From positions 4,475,080 to 4,539,079 of the forward strand of contig NW_002060944.1 of NCBI RefSeq assembly GCF_000150275.1: DNA of 64,000 bases, read 5' to 3'. The DNA is from Trichoplax adhaerens (lineage: Eukaryota > Placozoa > Uniplacotomia > Trichoplacea > Trichoplacidae). The notes below the pieces were generated by a model. That model saw nothing but the letters and a program-made list of their open reading frames with translations, ran no database searches and was not told the DNA's origin. Position numbers and translations under genes: made by a program. Below are positions 1 to 12,030 of this stretch, piece by piece (the stretch's first letter is position 1; each line of letters opens with the position of its first letter).

Positions 1-425
1 CATAACTATAGTAATAATAACTATTTAAATAATTATTAATAACAACTACTACACTTAGCTTCCACGAATATTTAATTAGTAGATCTGTAGATACAGTAAA
101 GTAAAATGACCAGAAAAAAATTTCTGATCCTTGAATTTTCCACACACGGAAGGATGCATAGTTAGCTAATGTATGACTATAATAATAATAATAACTATTT
201 AAATAATTATTAATAACAACTACTACACTTAGCTTCCACGAATTAATTAGTAGATCTGTAGATACAGTAGAGTAAAATGACCAGAAAAAAATTTCTGATC
301 CTTGAATTTTCCATACACGGAATGATGCATAGTTAGCTAATGTATGACTATAATAATAATAACTATTTAAATAATTATTAATGACAGCTACTGCACTTAG
401 CTTCCACGAATTAATTAGTAGACCT
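1..425. repeat. Tandem repeat, about 170-bp unit, 2.5 copies
   Basis: The landmark AACTATTTAAATAATTATTAAT recurs at about 19, 193 and 361, so the period is 174 then 168 bp. Each unit also carries CTTAGCTTCCACGAAT, a GTAGATCTGTAGATACAGTA stretch and a GGATGCATAGTTAGCTAATG stretch. The third copy breaks off near 425. The left end is cut by the window edge, so the full array may be longer. No coding potential is visible. Confidence 0.9.
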
Positions 426-1946
426 GGATAGTATGATGATCAAAGTAGAGTATGCGTAAAAGTCTGCAACTCAAAAATTCCAGTTTTTATCGCTATTCCT
501 CGAATCGATTCTCCGCCTCGAACTACCCTGTGTCTACCCGCGTCCACCTATTTTAATTAAATAAGTTCTCAATTTCGTAATTTCAGCAACTCTTGACGTA
601 CAGTATGTGGCCCCAATGGGTGCTGCTCATCATCAAGACAACGCTTGAGCAGTAAAGTGGCGTTCAGTGGCTCAACACTGCAGTAAAATCTAAGTTGAAA
701 GTTTGCATGATATTGAAGTTAGTTAAATGACGTCGTATTATCGCAAATTGCCTATTGCACATAGGCTATAAGTATCCTAATGTAGTTAGAAGTCAGCCAG
801 AGTTGACATTAGATGTTACTATTTCAATCGGGTAATCGCCCCCCCCTTTTAGAACTGCTATCGAAAACAGCACCTAACTAGGCTTGGAGGATGACTATGT
901 AGAAGTATAGTTTCTCAGGAATTCCGTTGCATTTGTAATCTTAGTATGATGAGAAAAAAATCGAATTATGATTAGTATCCACTGAAGATGGACTACGATC
1001 TTGCATGCGTACACAATTACACACTATTATGAAACTCGAATAAAGTGCAGTATAGGGTTTAGTATGCGTAAAGCACTTTTTACCTCCTATTTTTAGACTA
1101 GTCGATCGAAGGGTAGTAATGCGGATATGCTCACTGACTGACTTGGTCAGTCTTCAGTTATATTTTGGTAATGGTATGCCTAGCGACTCAATAAAAGCCT
1201 AAATAAAAAGATAACACTGAGAGGGCTTAAAATCGTTATAGATGAACGATGGATTATTTAATCCTATACCATTAACTATAAGTCTGTCATTCATAGTACA
1301 GTATATAGTAAACCTATTGAGATTTATTCAGAGCATACAGGTAGAGTAGTCAACGACTTCAAAAGTTATACTGTAGTAACTTAGCAATCGAATAGACTAT
1401 CGTATACAAGATTATAACGTAATTTACATAGTAACTACGGTAGTTCAGGCCACCGAGCCTAAGATGGCTACTACTGAGACTTCTCACAAAGTTAGTACTT
1501 CACAATACATACTATCGATAAAATACATTTTCCTAGCAATAAAGAATTCTACGAGTACACATTTAAAAAGTTTTTTAATTCACATGCATGGGCTTCATTT
1601 AGAGTTTAAATGTTTCATAATTTATAGCGAGATTGTTATCATAATAGCAATTCGTAATTCTATTATATAATCGATATCAAAGATATAGTTATAATTTCAA
1701 TAACATATTTACAGAATCAAGATACTATACAATGTTGAGTGTTAATAAGAAAGTAAATTATAGTCATACGTGTACTTTATAAAATTTCAGGCTATTCACA
1801 AAGTTCGATAGCTTTACTTTAGATGCAAATTTGAACACAACTATCGCAGCTGTTTATAGTAATCGAAAAACATAAAATCTAAGAAACTATATAAAAGGCA
1901 TAAGCTTTATAGCAGTTTGACGTTGGAAATGCGTGCGTTGCATTTA
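426..1946. other. Intergenic, nothing recognised
   Basis: AT-rich sequence with no conserved protein on either strand. The short open frame at 1464-1670 has no recognisable protein features and is treated as chance. Confidence 0.6.
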
Positions 1947-2426
1947 TTAGCATTTAGTCAAGGTTAGTTTCATTGGCCTATTTGGAGTTAAAGTTATTCT
2001 ATTTGTCGCCTCTATTTCATGAAGGCTGCTGCAGCCGATGACAAACCTAATAGAAATATTTTGATCAAAAATTAGTATTAATATAACCTAAAATGAATAA
2101 TTCTTGCGTATATTATATTAATTATTTATTTTAAACAGAATGAATTACTATTTTACTTAAGGAGCTCTAATAATCTTCGATGTATTATCTGTTTCACTCC
2201 CTAGTAATTTAATTACCTTAGCTAGTAGAAGGTGCATCTCCAGCTCTGCAATACGTCGGCCAATACACATTCGAGGTCCAAAATCGAATGGAACAAACTT
2301 AAATCCAACCCTTCCGACACTTTCTAGGTGGATTCCTTTTATCCAGCGTTCAGGTTTAAATATCTCGGGTTCCGGATAAATTGACTCATTGCGAAACACC
2401 TCATACAGGCAAGCTATAACTGTCGT
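1947..2426 (-). pseudogene. Partial duplicate of the last two exons of the neighbouring P450
   Basis: This is a diverged copy of the final two exons of the P450 at 4021-7399. Exon 2426-2217 is 70 intact codons after an AG acceptor. It carries the PERW motif and the heme-binding loop FDFGPRMCIG followed by RRIAELE, and ends at the same GCTAAG/GTAATT donor as the parent. The last exon copy (about 2046-1947) still reads RFVIGC and LTPNRPMKLTL, but 11 bases at its 5' edge, present in the parent, are missing. Joining the two exons at the matching sites therefore shifts the frame and stops after about nine codons. No copies of the five upstream exons are visible. It is most simply a 3' duplication fragment; use as alternative 3' exons of the parent is possible but unproven. 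Confidence 0.8.
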
Positions 2427-4020
2427 CTGTTTTTACAGGTTAGAGTGCAACTACAATCGTAACCAAAAATTGATTTTTTTTGTGATGCAAGACTCGCAAG
2501 TATTGCTTAATGTTCGTTAGTACCAGCCAAAGCCCACTGAATAAGGGAATGACCGAATACCTTGGTCATTTCCCAGCGTATTTATCAATTTTTTATGTTC
2601 TGTACAGTACTTAGTGGTACCAAAGGCAAACAGTAGTACTGCCTAATGTCTGTTACTCCATTGATATAAAATTAACGTATAGGATTGTAAGTACAGACTT
2701 TATACAAGATTTCAATACCTAAAAGTAAAGGTTATATGCATAGTTTATGTGTTTAGTTATCATATATGTTATGTATGATAATATAATTATTGGACTCGAC
2801 TTCACTCGTATATATGATATAAGATTTGTATGGACGTTAGAACTTCATATTTTAATTATAACAGCTAAAAGCCTACAGCAATATAAAACGTCATACATAT
2901 ACGATCATAATTATCTCGCATTGCATACTGCACAGAAACTTCGATTGATTGCCAAAATATAAACTGTTATTACAGTTAATCTAGTTAATGAAATACTGTT
3001 TAGCATTGTCAATGCACTAACAATAGTATTATCGGCTAAATACAGCAAAATGAGATCATACAGAGCTATTTAAGTATTGATATCCCCTTTATACTCAAGG
3101 AAAGGAGTACTTTATAACTAACGTAATTGCTGTCTGGGTTATTGTCATTGTTGTGATTCGAGTGATTAAGTAGAGCAGCCCTTTAGAAATCTATTTCGTC
3201 TGCTAGTGATGACAGTACAAGCTAGTAACAGAATTTTGGTAATCATCGTTATTAAAATTAGTTTATTATTATTATTTAACATATTATGTAAGGATATCTT
3301 CTATGTGCAATTTTATATTTTGCACTTGCTTTCCTCCTTCTTAAACTAACTAGTCAAGCAAAAGGTAATGTAACACTGTAAAGTTATTTACCTGAGAATT
3401 CTGTAATTAGTATTATAGCTCAAATACATGCATGTCAAATACGATAATATTGAGATAAATCTAATATCTTAAGGATAAATTGCTGTAATTCTAAATTATC
3501 AACTAAATTGTCACAACACAATATAATAAAACATTAACGGGAATTTATTTAGAAATTTTAGTTATACCATCAATAAAAGATATTTCCTAACAATTAGTTG
3601 CATATATTTTAAAGCTCCTTTTCAATTGTATCCATTGGTAAGGTAAGGAATTATCTTATTCAACGTTAAGATAAACTGCATCTATTCAACAATGTAACTT
3701 ACAGTGCCAACATTAAGTTATTAACAATTTATAATTCTATGATCAATTTCAAGGTATGGCAATCCATGAAGTATCTTAATATAAAATTAAAAAACTACAC
3801 AAAACTCGAGTATTTTTAAAGAAATAAAACTTTAATGACGCCTTTTAAATTTCATACTCTTTAAATGGTCGGATAGCTTGACTTGAAATGTGGATTTAAG
3901 TTACCAAAACCACGACTTCTTGTGGCTGTCAAGTAATGTAGTGGCGAATGTAAATAAACGTTTATATTAAATGTATTAAACTAAATACAGGTTAAAATAC
4001 TGAAAATACATGGCTTGCAT
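2427..4020. other. Spacer between P450 gene and its duplicate fragment
   Basis: No exon-like sequence recognised. I looked for remnants of the parent P450's upstream exons on the minus strand and saw none. The short plus-strand frame at 2747-2962 looks like chance. Confidence 0.5.
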
Positions 4021-7000
4021 TTATTGACGTTCAGTTAAGGTTAGCTTCATTGGCCTATCTGGAGTTAAAGTTACTCTATTGATCGCTTCTATTTCATCAA
4101 GGTTATTGCAGCCGATGACAAACCTTTTAACCATCTAATAAAATATTTCGATCAAAAATTTTATAAATTTCTTTTATTATAACTTAAAATGAAAAATTGT
4201 TGTGTATGTTATATTAATACTTACTTTAGCGAGAATGGATCATACTGTACTATGTTAATTAAAGAGCTCTAGTAATCTTCGATGTATTAACTATCTGTAT
4301 CATTTCCTGCTAATTTAATTACCTTAGCCAGTAGAAGATGCATCTCTAGTTCTGCAATACGTCGTCCAATACACATTCGAGGTCCAAAACCGAATGGAAG
4401 AAACTTAAATCCAGCTCTTCCGATACTTTCTGGGTGGGTTCCTTTTATCCAACGTTCAGGTTTAAATATTTCGGGTTCCGGGTAAATTGATTCATTATGA
4501 AATGGTTCGTATATATTAGTAATAACTGGCGTCTAATAAAACAAATTCTTAGTTATTGTACGTACGAATCATGTACATCAAAGGATTATTTGTTTTATTT
4601 TGTAGGATTAAATTAAAAAGAAAGAATCAGCTTTTCTTAAATCATTTTCGAGAATTTACATTAGCAGGAACATGATAACCACTTAATACCACATCTTCTT
4701 TTACTATTCTAGACAGATTAATGAGTACCGGATACAGCCTAAAAATGAGTAGAGGAAATCTCAGTAATATATTAATATAAAACTGAGCTTTGTATAAAAT
4801 TATACGTCTTGAAATTATTATTGGAAATCTATACCATTGACTAAGTACGTAATAAAAATTTTAACATAGTTCAATCCATATACAGTATACCTCATCGATT
4901 CTTTGATACAGGCTCTTAAATATGGTGCGTTATGTACGGTTACGGCATCTGGTTCTTCTCCGTCTTTTAATACTTGTGAAATCTCTTGGTAAAGCTTTTC
5001 TTGGGCTTCCGGATACTGCGATAGTAGTAACATAGTCCAACTAATAGTATTTGCCGTCTGATTTCATATAATATAACAACAGTACTTTTTATTATGTATA
5101 TTATATCATAGTTGTATATAATACAATTATGAGTATGGTGAGAGAGAAACAGTTTAGATTGAAGAAAGAATATCGTTTACTTTTGAAAATATTAGTAAAA
5201 TTCATTACCGTATCAGAGGCTCCTATCATTAGTTCTAATAGTGTTATATTTAATTGTACGTCCGATAAATTACTTCGACGTAATACATCGGTTAAGAAAT
5301 CGACATTATCATCGTCGTTGATGTTTGTATCCATAGATTTTAATTCTTCCTTTCTTTCTTGGATAATTTGTAGACCTATTTCATACATAGTATCCCAATG
5401 GCTACAAAATTCTTTCCAGAAGCGTGTCTTTATGTACTTATAATAAGGAGGAAAGATAAGCAATGATGCACTTTTTTCCATCATATTCGTCAGAGCTTTA
5501 TAGAATGCTTCACCGCGTTGGCTAGGCGGATAGTCGAGGCAACCAATTCGTTTATCGAATATTATACTTAGAACGGCTATAGTGAGATTAAGTGTTTAAT
5601 TAATAAAATTTTACAGATTTGTATGAATTTTTAGCATCATTTTCTACAATTGGAAGTATACGAGTAAATTACAAATGTAACATTATACAAACATTATACA
5701 AACTAAAATAAAACGTTATAAGATAAAAACATGATGAATGACTTAGGCGAACGTGCGATTCATAGATTTCTTATTCTAATTTAGCGGAGTATTTGCACCT
5801 CGAGATTATATTCAGAATATGAACTGGCTATAATTCATTTATCTACATCGCGAATAGCTCAATAAATAGCAATAACTCAATTATAGAATAATGCCGGATT
5901 GTAATACCGAGCTATGTTAACTTACTTTCTAACGACCATCTAAACGTTTGGCTTTCAAAACCGAGAATCTCATTATCGACGCCGTGTTTACCTCTTATAT
6001 GCAGTAAATAATTAATGAAATCATCGATAACTTGATTCATAGTTTTAGCGTAGCTTTGGACATCCTTCAATTTGAGCAATCTCTTATCGACGGCGCTACG
6101 AGTTTCTTTCCATTCCTCGTCATTCCTACATTCGTAAATTGAAGGAATTTAAATTATAAATTAATGTTATGAAATCTGATGTAGTATCGGTAGAAAGTTC
6201 AGTTATGCTGAGTATGATTATGCTTTATAGGTTATTATTAGATTGAAGGTATCGATATATGTGTTACTGCCATTACTGATTGTAGGTAATACTACCTCCG
6301 AAGTTAGTATACCGCTTTCGAGTTACCATCTATATCATATATAGTACAAATAGAGTTTTAGCGAGCTCGGTGGACACATAAATATAACTTTGAAAAGCAT
6401 ATCGCAGTAGTAGTTATTATTAACAATATGATAGCATTACTAGCTCCATGGATTATCCAAATTTTCATTAATTGATGAGACTATAGCTTAGCACTTGAAT
6501 TTACTTTGTTGTTGTCGTTATAATTATACGAGTACATTGTCAACAGAAGGAGCTCAACGTAGTTTAATATCTAAATGTCTTATTTCATTTTATTTCCTAA
6601 TCGAATTCTCGAAAAGATTGCAGGGTGTGATACTTTAAAATACAATATGAGCACTATTCAGTGTAAAATTAATTTACGCATTGCCGGTTGTGTCTCTAGT
6701 GAGGTTTAGAAATTGCACTTTAGTAGACTATTAGTATTCTTCTTCTTCTTATTGCACTACGTTTATACCCGGAGTTCAAACTATCTGGGTCTACTCGTTT
6801 ATTTAACGAACACATTGCATCCAGAATAAAGTTTGAGGTGATGATTGATTACTTAGAGATGATAGCAGTAAAGAAGTCCTCAAATGGATACAGTGATGCA
6901 GTGAAACTCCAAGGCAGTAGATGAGGGAGATTACTTACGCTAATAGTACACCCAATGGTAATTTCCTTTCTTCTCTGTAATATGACCAAGGACCAATATC

Positions 7001-7399
7001 GAACCTTCTAGGATATTTTCCCTCGGCTCGATAAGCACGTTCAATATCTTTAGGATCGGATACCAGAACGAATTCAGTTCCACCAAAATTACTTTTCACG
7101 ATGGGCCCGCTAGCTTGAAACATATCTCTTATAGCAAGATGCGCTTTCTGTGTCATGTACTTAAAATTGCGTATCGCGAATATTATATTTCGCAGTGATG
7201 TAGTATCTGATCCCGGTATTTGATCGAATGGCTTAATTCCATCGTTGGATGTTGGAGAGGCGTGAACTTTAGGATCAACTTGGTGTAGGTTTAACGACAT
7301 ATGCAAATAACAGGGCAAGATTCTTCCATGGAAACGATGCTGTCTATAGATCTGCCTTGACAGAATATCAACGCCTCTATCCAACGACAACCGTAGCAT
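4021..7399 (-). CDS. Mitochondrial-clan cytochrome P450
   Basis: A heme-thiolate monooxygenase, probably in the inner mitochondrial membrane with adrenodoxin-type electron supply. Seven exons: 7399-6939, 6125-5926, 5576-5209, 5057-4891, 4738-4660, about 4526-4323 and 4134-4021. The N-terminus is basic and lacks a membrane anchor. Then come GKYPRR and YREERKLPLG (typical of mitochondrial P450s), the I-helix ASDT/TANTISW across an intron, ExxR as ESMR at the end of exon 4, PERW, the heme loop FGFGPRMCIG followed by RRIAELE, and the C-terminal LTPDRPMKLTL. The RR after the heme loop is characteristic of the mitochondrial clan (CYP11/24/27 relatives); I cannot assign a subfamily or substrate. Exon 6 holds one extra base compared with the downstream duplicate (AAAA at 4500-4503). 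Using the acceptor at 4526 instead of 4533 keeps the frame open and gives about 530 residues, a normal length. Confidence 0.88.
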
Positions 7400-8354
7400 T
7401 TTCTATAGTTTTTTTCCCCTTTTGGGCTAATTAGTAGTCGACTAGAAAGATTATTTATTTATACAGAGGTTGTAATGTAAAAGTTGCCAAGTGTAGCTGA
7501 TATGAAACCTTTATAAGTGTTCACTAACGTTTACTAACTGTAAATATACCTTGTACAGAGATGGGCAATATCTCGTCGTATAACTAATTATCGACTGTTT
7601 TATAGTACAGTATGTAGTGTAAACAGTAGTGAGGATAGATCGTGAAGAGAATAACCCCTTGGAATGACTATAGACAGCAGAAATTGATGGACTTTAAATG
7701 GATAACAAATGTCTAGAATACATTAGTATATGACTGTATACTAAAGAAGAGCTTGCCACTGTATCCGTACAGCAAGCAGTATAGTGTATGGTTCAATGCT
7801 GTACGGATATGATTTTGTACGGTATAATAGCTAACATTACAATGCTTGGATTAAATGATTAGCAAGATGGCTACTCGTTCTCTAGTCTCCCGAACGGTTT
7901 TATTAATGTTTTAAACATTGCTAATTTTTGAGTAATCTAAGATAGTTCACTGCAGCTTGATATCAGTCAGCCTAAAATCAATAGGGTTCTTAAGTAAGAC
8001 AGTAGTATGTTTCAAGATTGCTTTTACTACTTATCGTCGTTGGCCGATTAATTATCTCCTTACGTAGGTGAAAGTTTTCTGTTTTTGTATCGAAAGCCTT
8101 TAAAGACTTCAATATTCAGTTAAAATCTCTCCATGAATATGTTCGATATTCGTGAATAGCGACGGTAAATTCTTCCTTTTATAGACCAGTAATCGGGTAT
8201 AATAAACCTACAATTGTTAATGTATTACTTGCAGATCAAAATTAATTACACCTCATTGAAAAAATTTCGAAGATTGATGGCTCTTGTCGATTTTAAGTAT
8301 GTTTATGATCATGGTAGACTTCAATGTCTTTCCTTATCCAAGGATAAATAGCAT
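7400..8354. other. Head-to-head spacer, no gene seen
   Basis: Upstream region of the P450 on the minus strand. It holds several TACTGTAC/GTACAGTA-type motifs (for example around 7606, 7767 and 7800) but no exon or defined promoter element that I can support. Confidence 0.5.
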
Positions 8355-8930
8355 GCTAAAATATCAGGCACATACAATAACTTAATAGTTCGTTGGCAAA
8401 GCTAACTTTATTTAATTCATAGAATAACGGAAAAGTGTGTATTGAAATATTAAGCGCATGCGATAATTGAGCAGTTTATGAACAAGGCCAACTTTGTCAA
8501 ATTCTTATAGTGAAGTAAAATTGTATTTAAAACATGAAGCATGTGCAATAAATAAACAGTTTACTAATAAGGTTAACGTTACTAAATAGAACTTGTATTT
8601 GAAGATAGGGAGTATATGCAGTTCATTAACGATTTACTAACCGGAGTGAGATATCAAATTCTTAGTAAGGTTAAGATTGCAAAAATGTGCAATATCTTCT
8701 GCTTATATTAGTAGAAATTATATGTCAAAGGATTAAGCGCACGCATTACATTAACGATTTACATGTTAACCAGGATTAACTTTATCAAATTTTAAGAAGG
8801 TTATAAGTTTAAAAATGCTGTATAATATCTCCTAAGCGTATTAATGAAAAATTGTGTATTAAAATATTAAGCAAATGTAATAGATTAGTAGGTTTATTAG
8901 CAAGATTAACTTTAGCGGATATTTAGTATG
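8355..8930. repeat. Degenerate tandem repeat, unit roughly 75-140 bp
   Basis: Six or so diverged units share the loose pattern ATTAAGCgcATGcaATA, then AcAGTTTAcTAAcaAGG, then TTAACTTTaTcAAAT. Examples start near 8361, 8448, 8536, 8610, 8727 and 8866. Similarity is clear by eye but poor, and spacing varies, as expected of an old decaying array. It lies between the divergent P450 and TM9SF genes. No protein coding seen. Confidence 0.6.
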
Positions 8931-10044
8931 GTAAGGATTTTAAATGCAATGCCACTTGTGAATAGAAAATGTATATTAATATACTAAATATGCAATACAT
9001 TACAATGTCTCTCCTACTTAATGAAAAACTGTATATAAAAGATCAACATATGGGATAAATTAATATTACCTAAAATTACCGAGATATTACCATACACAAA
9101 AATAGATTATTTATTTATCAGTAAAACAATAATATGTATACCTTGAAAGACAAATACAATCTATTTAATTAAATTATGATCTAAACAGTAAAGGATATTA
9201 TTGACTTTCTCTGCAGTAAGCGCTACAATACCTGCTTTCGAGAGTCTTCCAAGTAGTGCATATACATTGATAATCTTGATATTGTTTCAATTATTGTAGC
9301 TGGCGCCTAACAATATTGTTATTATTGTAAATAAATAACTGCATTTACACATACATTTAAATAGTTTTACGTACTATTCTTTCATAAATCGATAGCAGCC
9401 TATGCCTATATACTGTACGCTGATATGAAAATACGAGACAGCCAAACCCTTTCAGCAGACACATGCATTACATTGAATAGATGGAAGAAAAATAGATTTC
9501 CATTTATCTAAATATAAAATTTCTTTATTCAATATCAGGAATTTTACTTTCGGTCATGCATACAAATTAAATATCTCTAGAATTGGTATCTATACACGCA
9601 TGGATAAGAGCATTCTTCTTTGAATGTTGGAATATTGCTAAGTATTGTGATGCACGAGCATATACAATAGTTTAATTGATTTCTTAATTAATTATTGGGA
9701 ACAGTTGCGACTTGGAGAGAATGTGGGCTGATTTCTTTTGAACTGTAGCTTATTAGTAAGCGCTTAAATAGTGGTAATTGAAAGGAAATTGTTACAGTTA
9801 TTTTAGATCATATAGATTACCATAACGTAGATTAGACATCTATTTCACAGTAGTAAGAATGTAGTAATAAATGTTCTTTCCATTAGAATTATATTTTTAA
9901 GTCTACAGAGTAAATGGATTTTATTCCTCTTTTGCAGTATTTCTCAGTTATACAGAATCGATACCATATTTAACAGTTTCTATCTCAAACTTAATCTTTC
10001 ACCATAGTTTGTAAATTGAAGTCTTAATTAGGTTATGTGGTAAC
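8931..10044. other. Upstream region of the TM9SF gene
   Basis: AT-rich with no recognised gene. It should contain the promoter and 5' UTR of the TM9SF gene, but I see no specific element I can defend. Confidence 0.5.
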
Positions 10045-12030
10045 ATGGTTAAATCACTGCGACGATCTATTTCAATCATTGTATCGGTAATTATTGCATT
10101 TACTTTTGAGCAAAATGCTGATGCCCTCCAGATTTTTAACCAAGCCGTTAATAATTATTGCACAGAAAGTAACTCCGCAACAGACTGTCCTAGTAATATA
10201 CCAGTTCAAGTCGGTTCAATTCGTTCAGATAAATCGATTCTCAATATAGACTATTTTGATCTCAATTTATGTCTTGTACAATCATCCTATTTACCAGTTA
10301 AAAGCGTCGGTCAGGGATTACTAGCGCACTTTTATCATCGGCCATCATTTAATATCTCATTTGGATTGAATCAAAGAAATGTTCAAATATGTAATGTAAC
10401 GTACAATCACAATAACTCAATCAGCAAGAAAAAATTTGATAAATTATTATATGCCATCCGGAATAACTATATGTTATACTGGTCAATCGATGATATGCCG
10501 CTTCGTTGGTGCTATCCTGTTATAGCTGGAAATAAGAGATTTTGTACCGATGGTTTTCCTATTGGATGTCATATCGATAAGCGAGGAAAAATGACCACGG
10601 GTTGCTATTTACTTGATTTACCTTCATTAAATGATGTATATGTTATTTTTAATCATTTAGATATAGAGATATCATATACAACTAATTATATGTCCGAACG
10701 TTCAATGTTAATTGCAGCTGTGGTCCGACCACGTAGTCAAACTAATAATATTAGAAAAACAAATACCGTTATTTCTCCAATTCTATCAAGAGATAGTAGC
10801 AAGAGAAATTCAATCGTGAGTTGGTCGTATACTTATTCAATTAGCTATAAGCGCATAATATCAAATAGGATAACGCGACGAGATTTTTTCGCCAGCTACA
10901 GCCCGTATTCTTTTAGGCAGTGTAGTAGCCTATTTAATATCTTATTAATTGTTACATTTCTGACACTTATGATTGTTAGAATATTTTACTATTCTTTTGG
11001 TAGAAGCGATGCAATGATTTCATCAGTAAGAAGCAATCAAATTATGCTAAAGCATGGATGGAGAGCAATTCGTGGCGATGTATTTAGATCTCCAAAATAT
11101 TCCTTGTTATTATCTGTTTTAACTGGTTCAGGTATACAGTGTTTGCTGGCAACTTTTTATACGCTAGCACTAGCATGGATTGGCTTTATAAGTTTTAGTA
11201 ATCCTTCAGAATTGCTATCGTCGGCTATTTTATCATATGTTTCATCTGCAAGTACTGCTGGCTATATATCCGCAGTTACTTATAAGACTATTGATGGCAA
11301 AGATTATATTCTTAGTTTTATTATGACACCAACGTTAATACCTGGCATTTTCCTTGCTATTCTCTACATACTGAACTCTATATCACTTAGTATGGTTACT
11401 CTATCAACCCCACCACAAACATTTATATTATTGCTAATAATGTGGCTATTGGTATTATGTCCGCTATCTTGTATTGGATCCTACTTCGGTTTTAAACGAG
11501 AAGCATTACAGTTACCTGTCAAGCCAAGTAAAACGCCACGACAAATCCCTGAGTATAAGTTCTATAAATATCCTCTACTTGGTGTTGCTATAGCTGGTGC
11601 TTTAATTTTTTCTGTAGTTGTAGTACCGATATCTGTCTTTCTAGATTGCCTTCAAACACATAATATTAACGAATCTTACGGCTATTCTATTCTCTATTTT
11701 ATTCTAACAATATTGTTATGCATTCAGATATCAGTTTATTTATGTCATTTATATTTATGTGCTGAAAATTATCACTGGTGGTGGAGGGCATTTCTAGCTG
11801 GTGGATCAGTCGCTATATTTGTTTTATTATATAGTTGTTATTTTTATCTTACTAGAATATCGTATAGTTCTAATGCCTATAGTATGACATATTTCATAGT
11901 CTACTTTGGCTATTGTACCGTCTTAGCAATCTATTTTAGCCTAATGACAGGTAGTATTACTTTCATTGCTGCCTTTATATATGCCAAGTTTGTTTATCAA
12001 TACGCCAATATGGATATCATTCAAGTCTGA
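10045..12030 (+). CDS. TM9SF: TM9SF (nonaspanin) family multipass membrane protein, intronless
   Basis: A 661-residue protein read from one uninterrupted frame. Nonaspanins are nine-TM proteins of Golgi and endosomes linked to sorting of other membrane proteins and to phagocytosis. Residues 1-27 look like a signal peptide. About 28-290 form the luminal domain, including WSIDDMPLRWCYP. The first core membrane segment is near 297-316. The cytoplasmic loop HGWRAIRGDVFR leads to the eight-TM core, with SPKYSLLLSVLTGSGIQ, YFGFKR, PRQIPE and LCAENYHWWWRAFL, all hallmarks of the TM9SF2/TM9SF4 branch. The C-terminus ends NMDIIQV rather than with the family's usual KXD/E Golgi-retention ending. Lack of introns, in a window where the other full genes are split, suggests a retrocopy. 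No internal stop is present, so it could still work. Confidence 0.9.
   Translation: MVKSLRRSISIIVSVIIAFTFEQNADALQIFNQAVNNYCTESNSATDCPSNIPVQVGSIRSDKSILNIDYFDLNLCLVQSSYLPVKSVGQGLLAHFYHRPSFNISFGLNQRNVQICNVTYNHNNSISKKKFDKLLYAIRNNYMLYWSIDDMPLRWCYPVIAGNKRFCTDGFPIGCHIDKRGKMTTGCYLLDLPSLNDVYVIFNHLDIEISYTTNYMSERSMLIAAVVRPRSQTNNIRKTNTVISPILSRDSSKRNSIVSWSYTYSISYKRIISNRITRRDFFASYSPYSFRQCSSLFNILLIVTFLTLMIVRIFYYSFGRSDAMISSVRSNQIMLKHGWRAIRGDVFRSPKYSLLLSVLTGSGIQCLLATFYTLALAWIGFISFSNPSELLSSAILSYVSSASTAGYISAVTYKTIDGKDYILSFIMTPTLIPGIFLAILYILNSISLSMVTLSTPPQTFILLLIMWLLVLCPLSCIGSYFGFKREALQLPVKPSKTPRQIPEYKFYKYPLLGVAIAGALIFSVVVVPISVFLDCLQTHNINESYGYSILYFILTILLCIQISVYLCHLYLCAENYHWWWRAFLAGGSVAIFVLLYSCYFYLTRISYSSNAYSMTYFIVYFGYCTVLAIYFSLMTGSITFIAAFIYAKFVYQYANMDIIQV

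Noticed and set aside
5129-5443. 104-codon plus-strand frame
   Set aside because: Antisense shadow of the P450 exon at 5209-5576.
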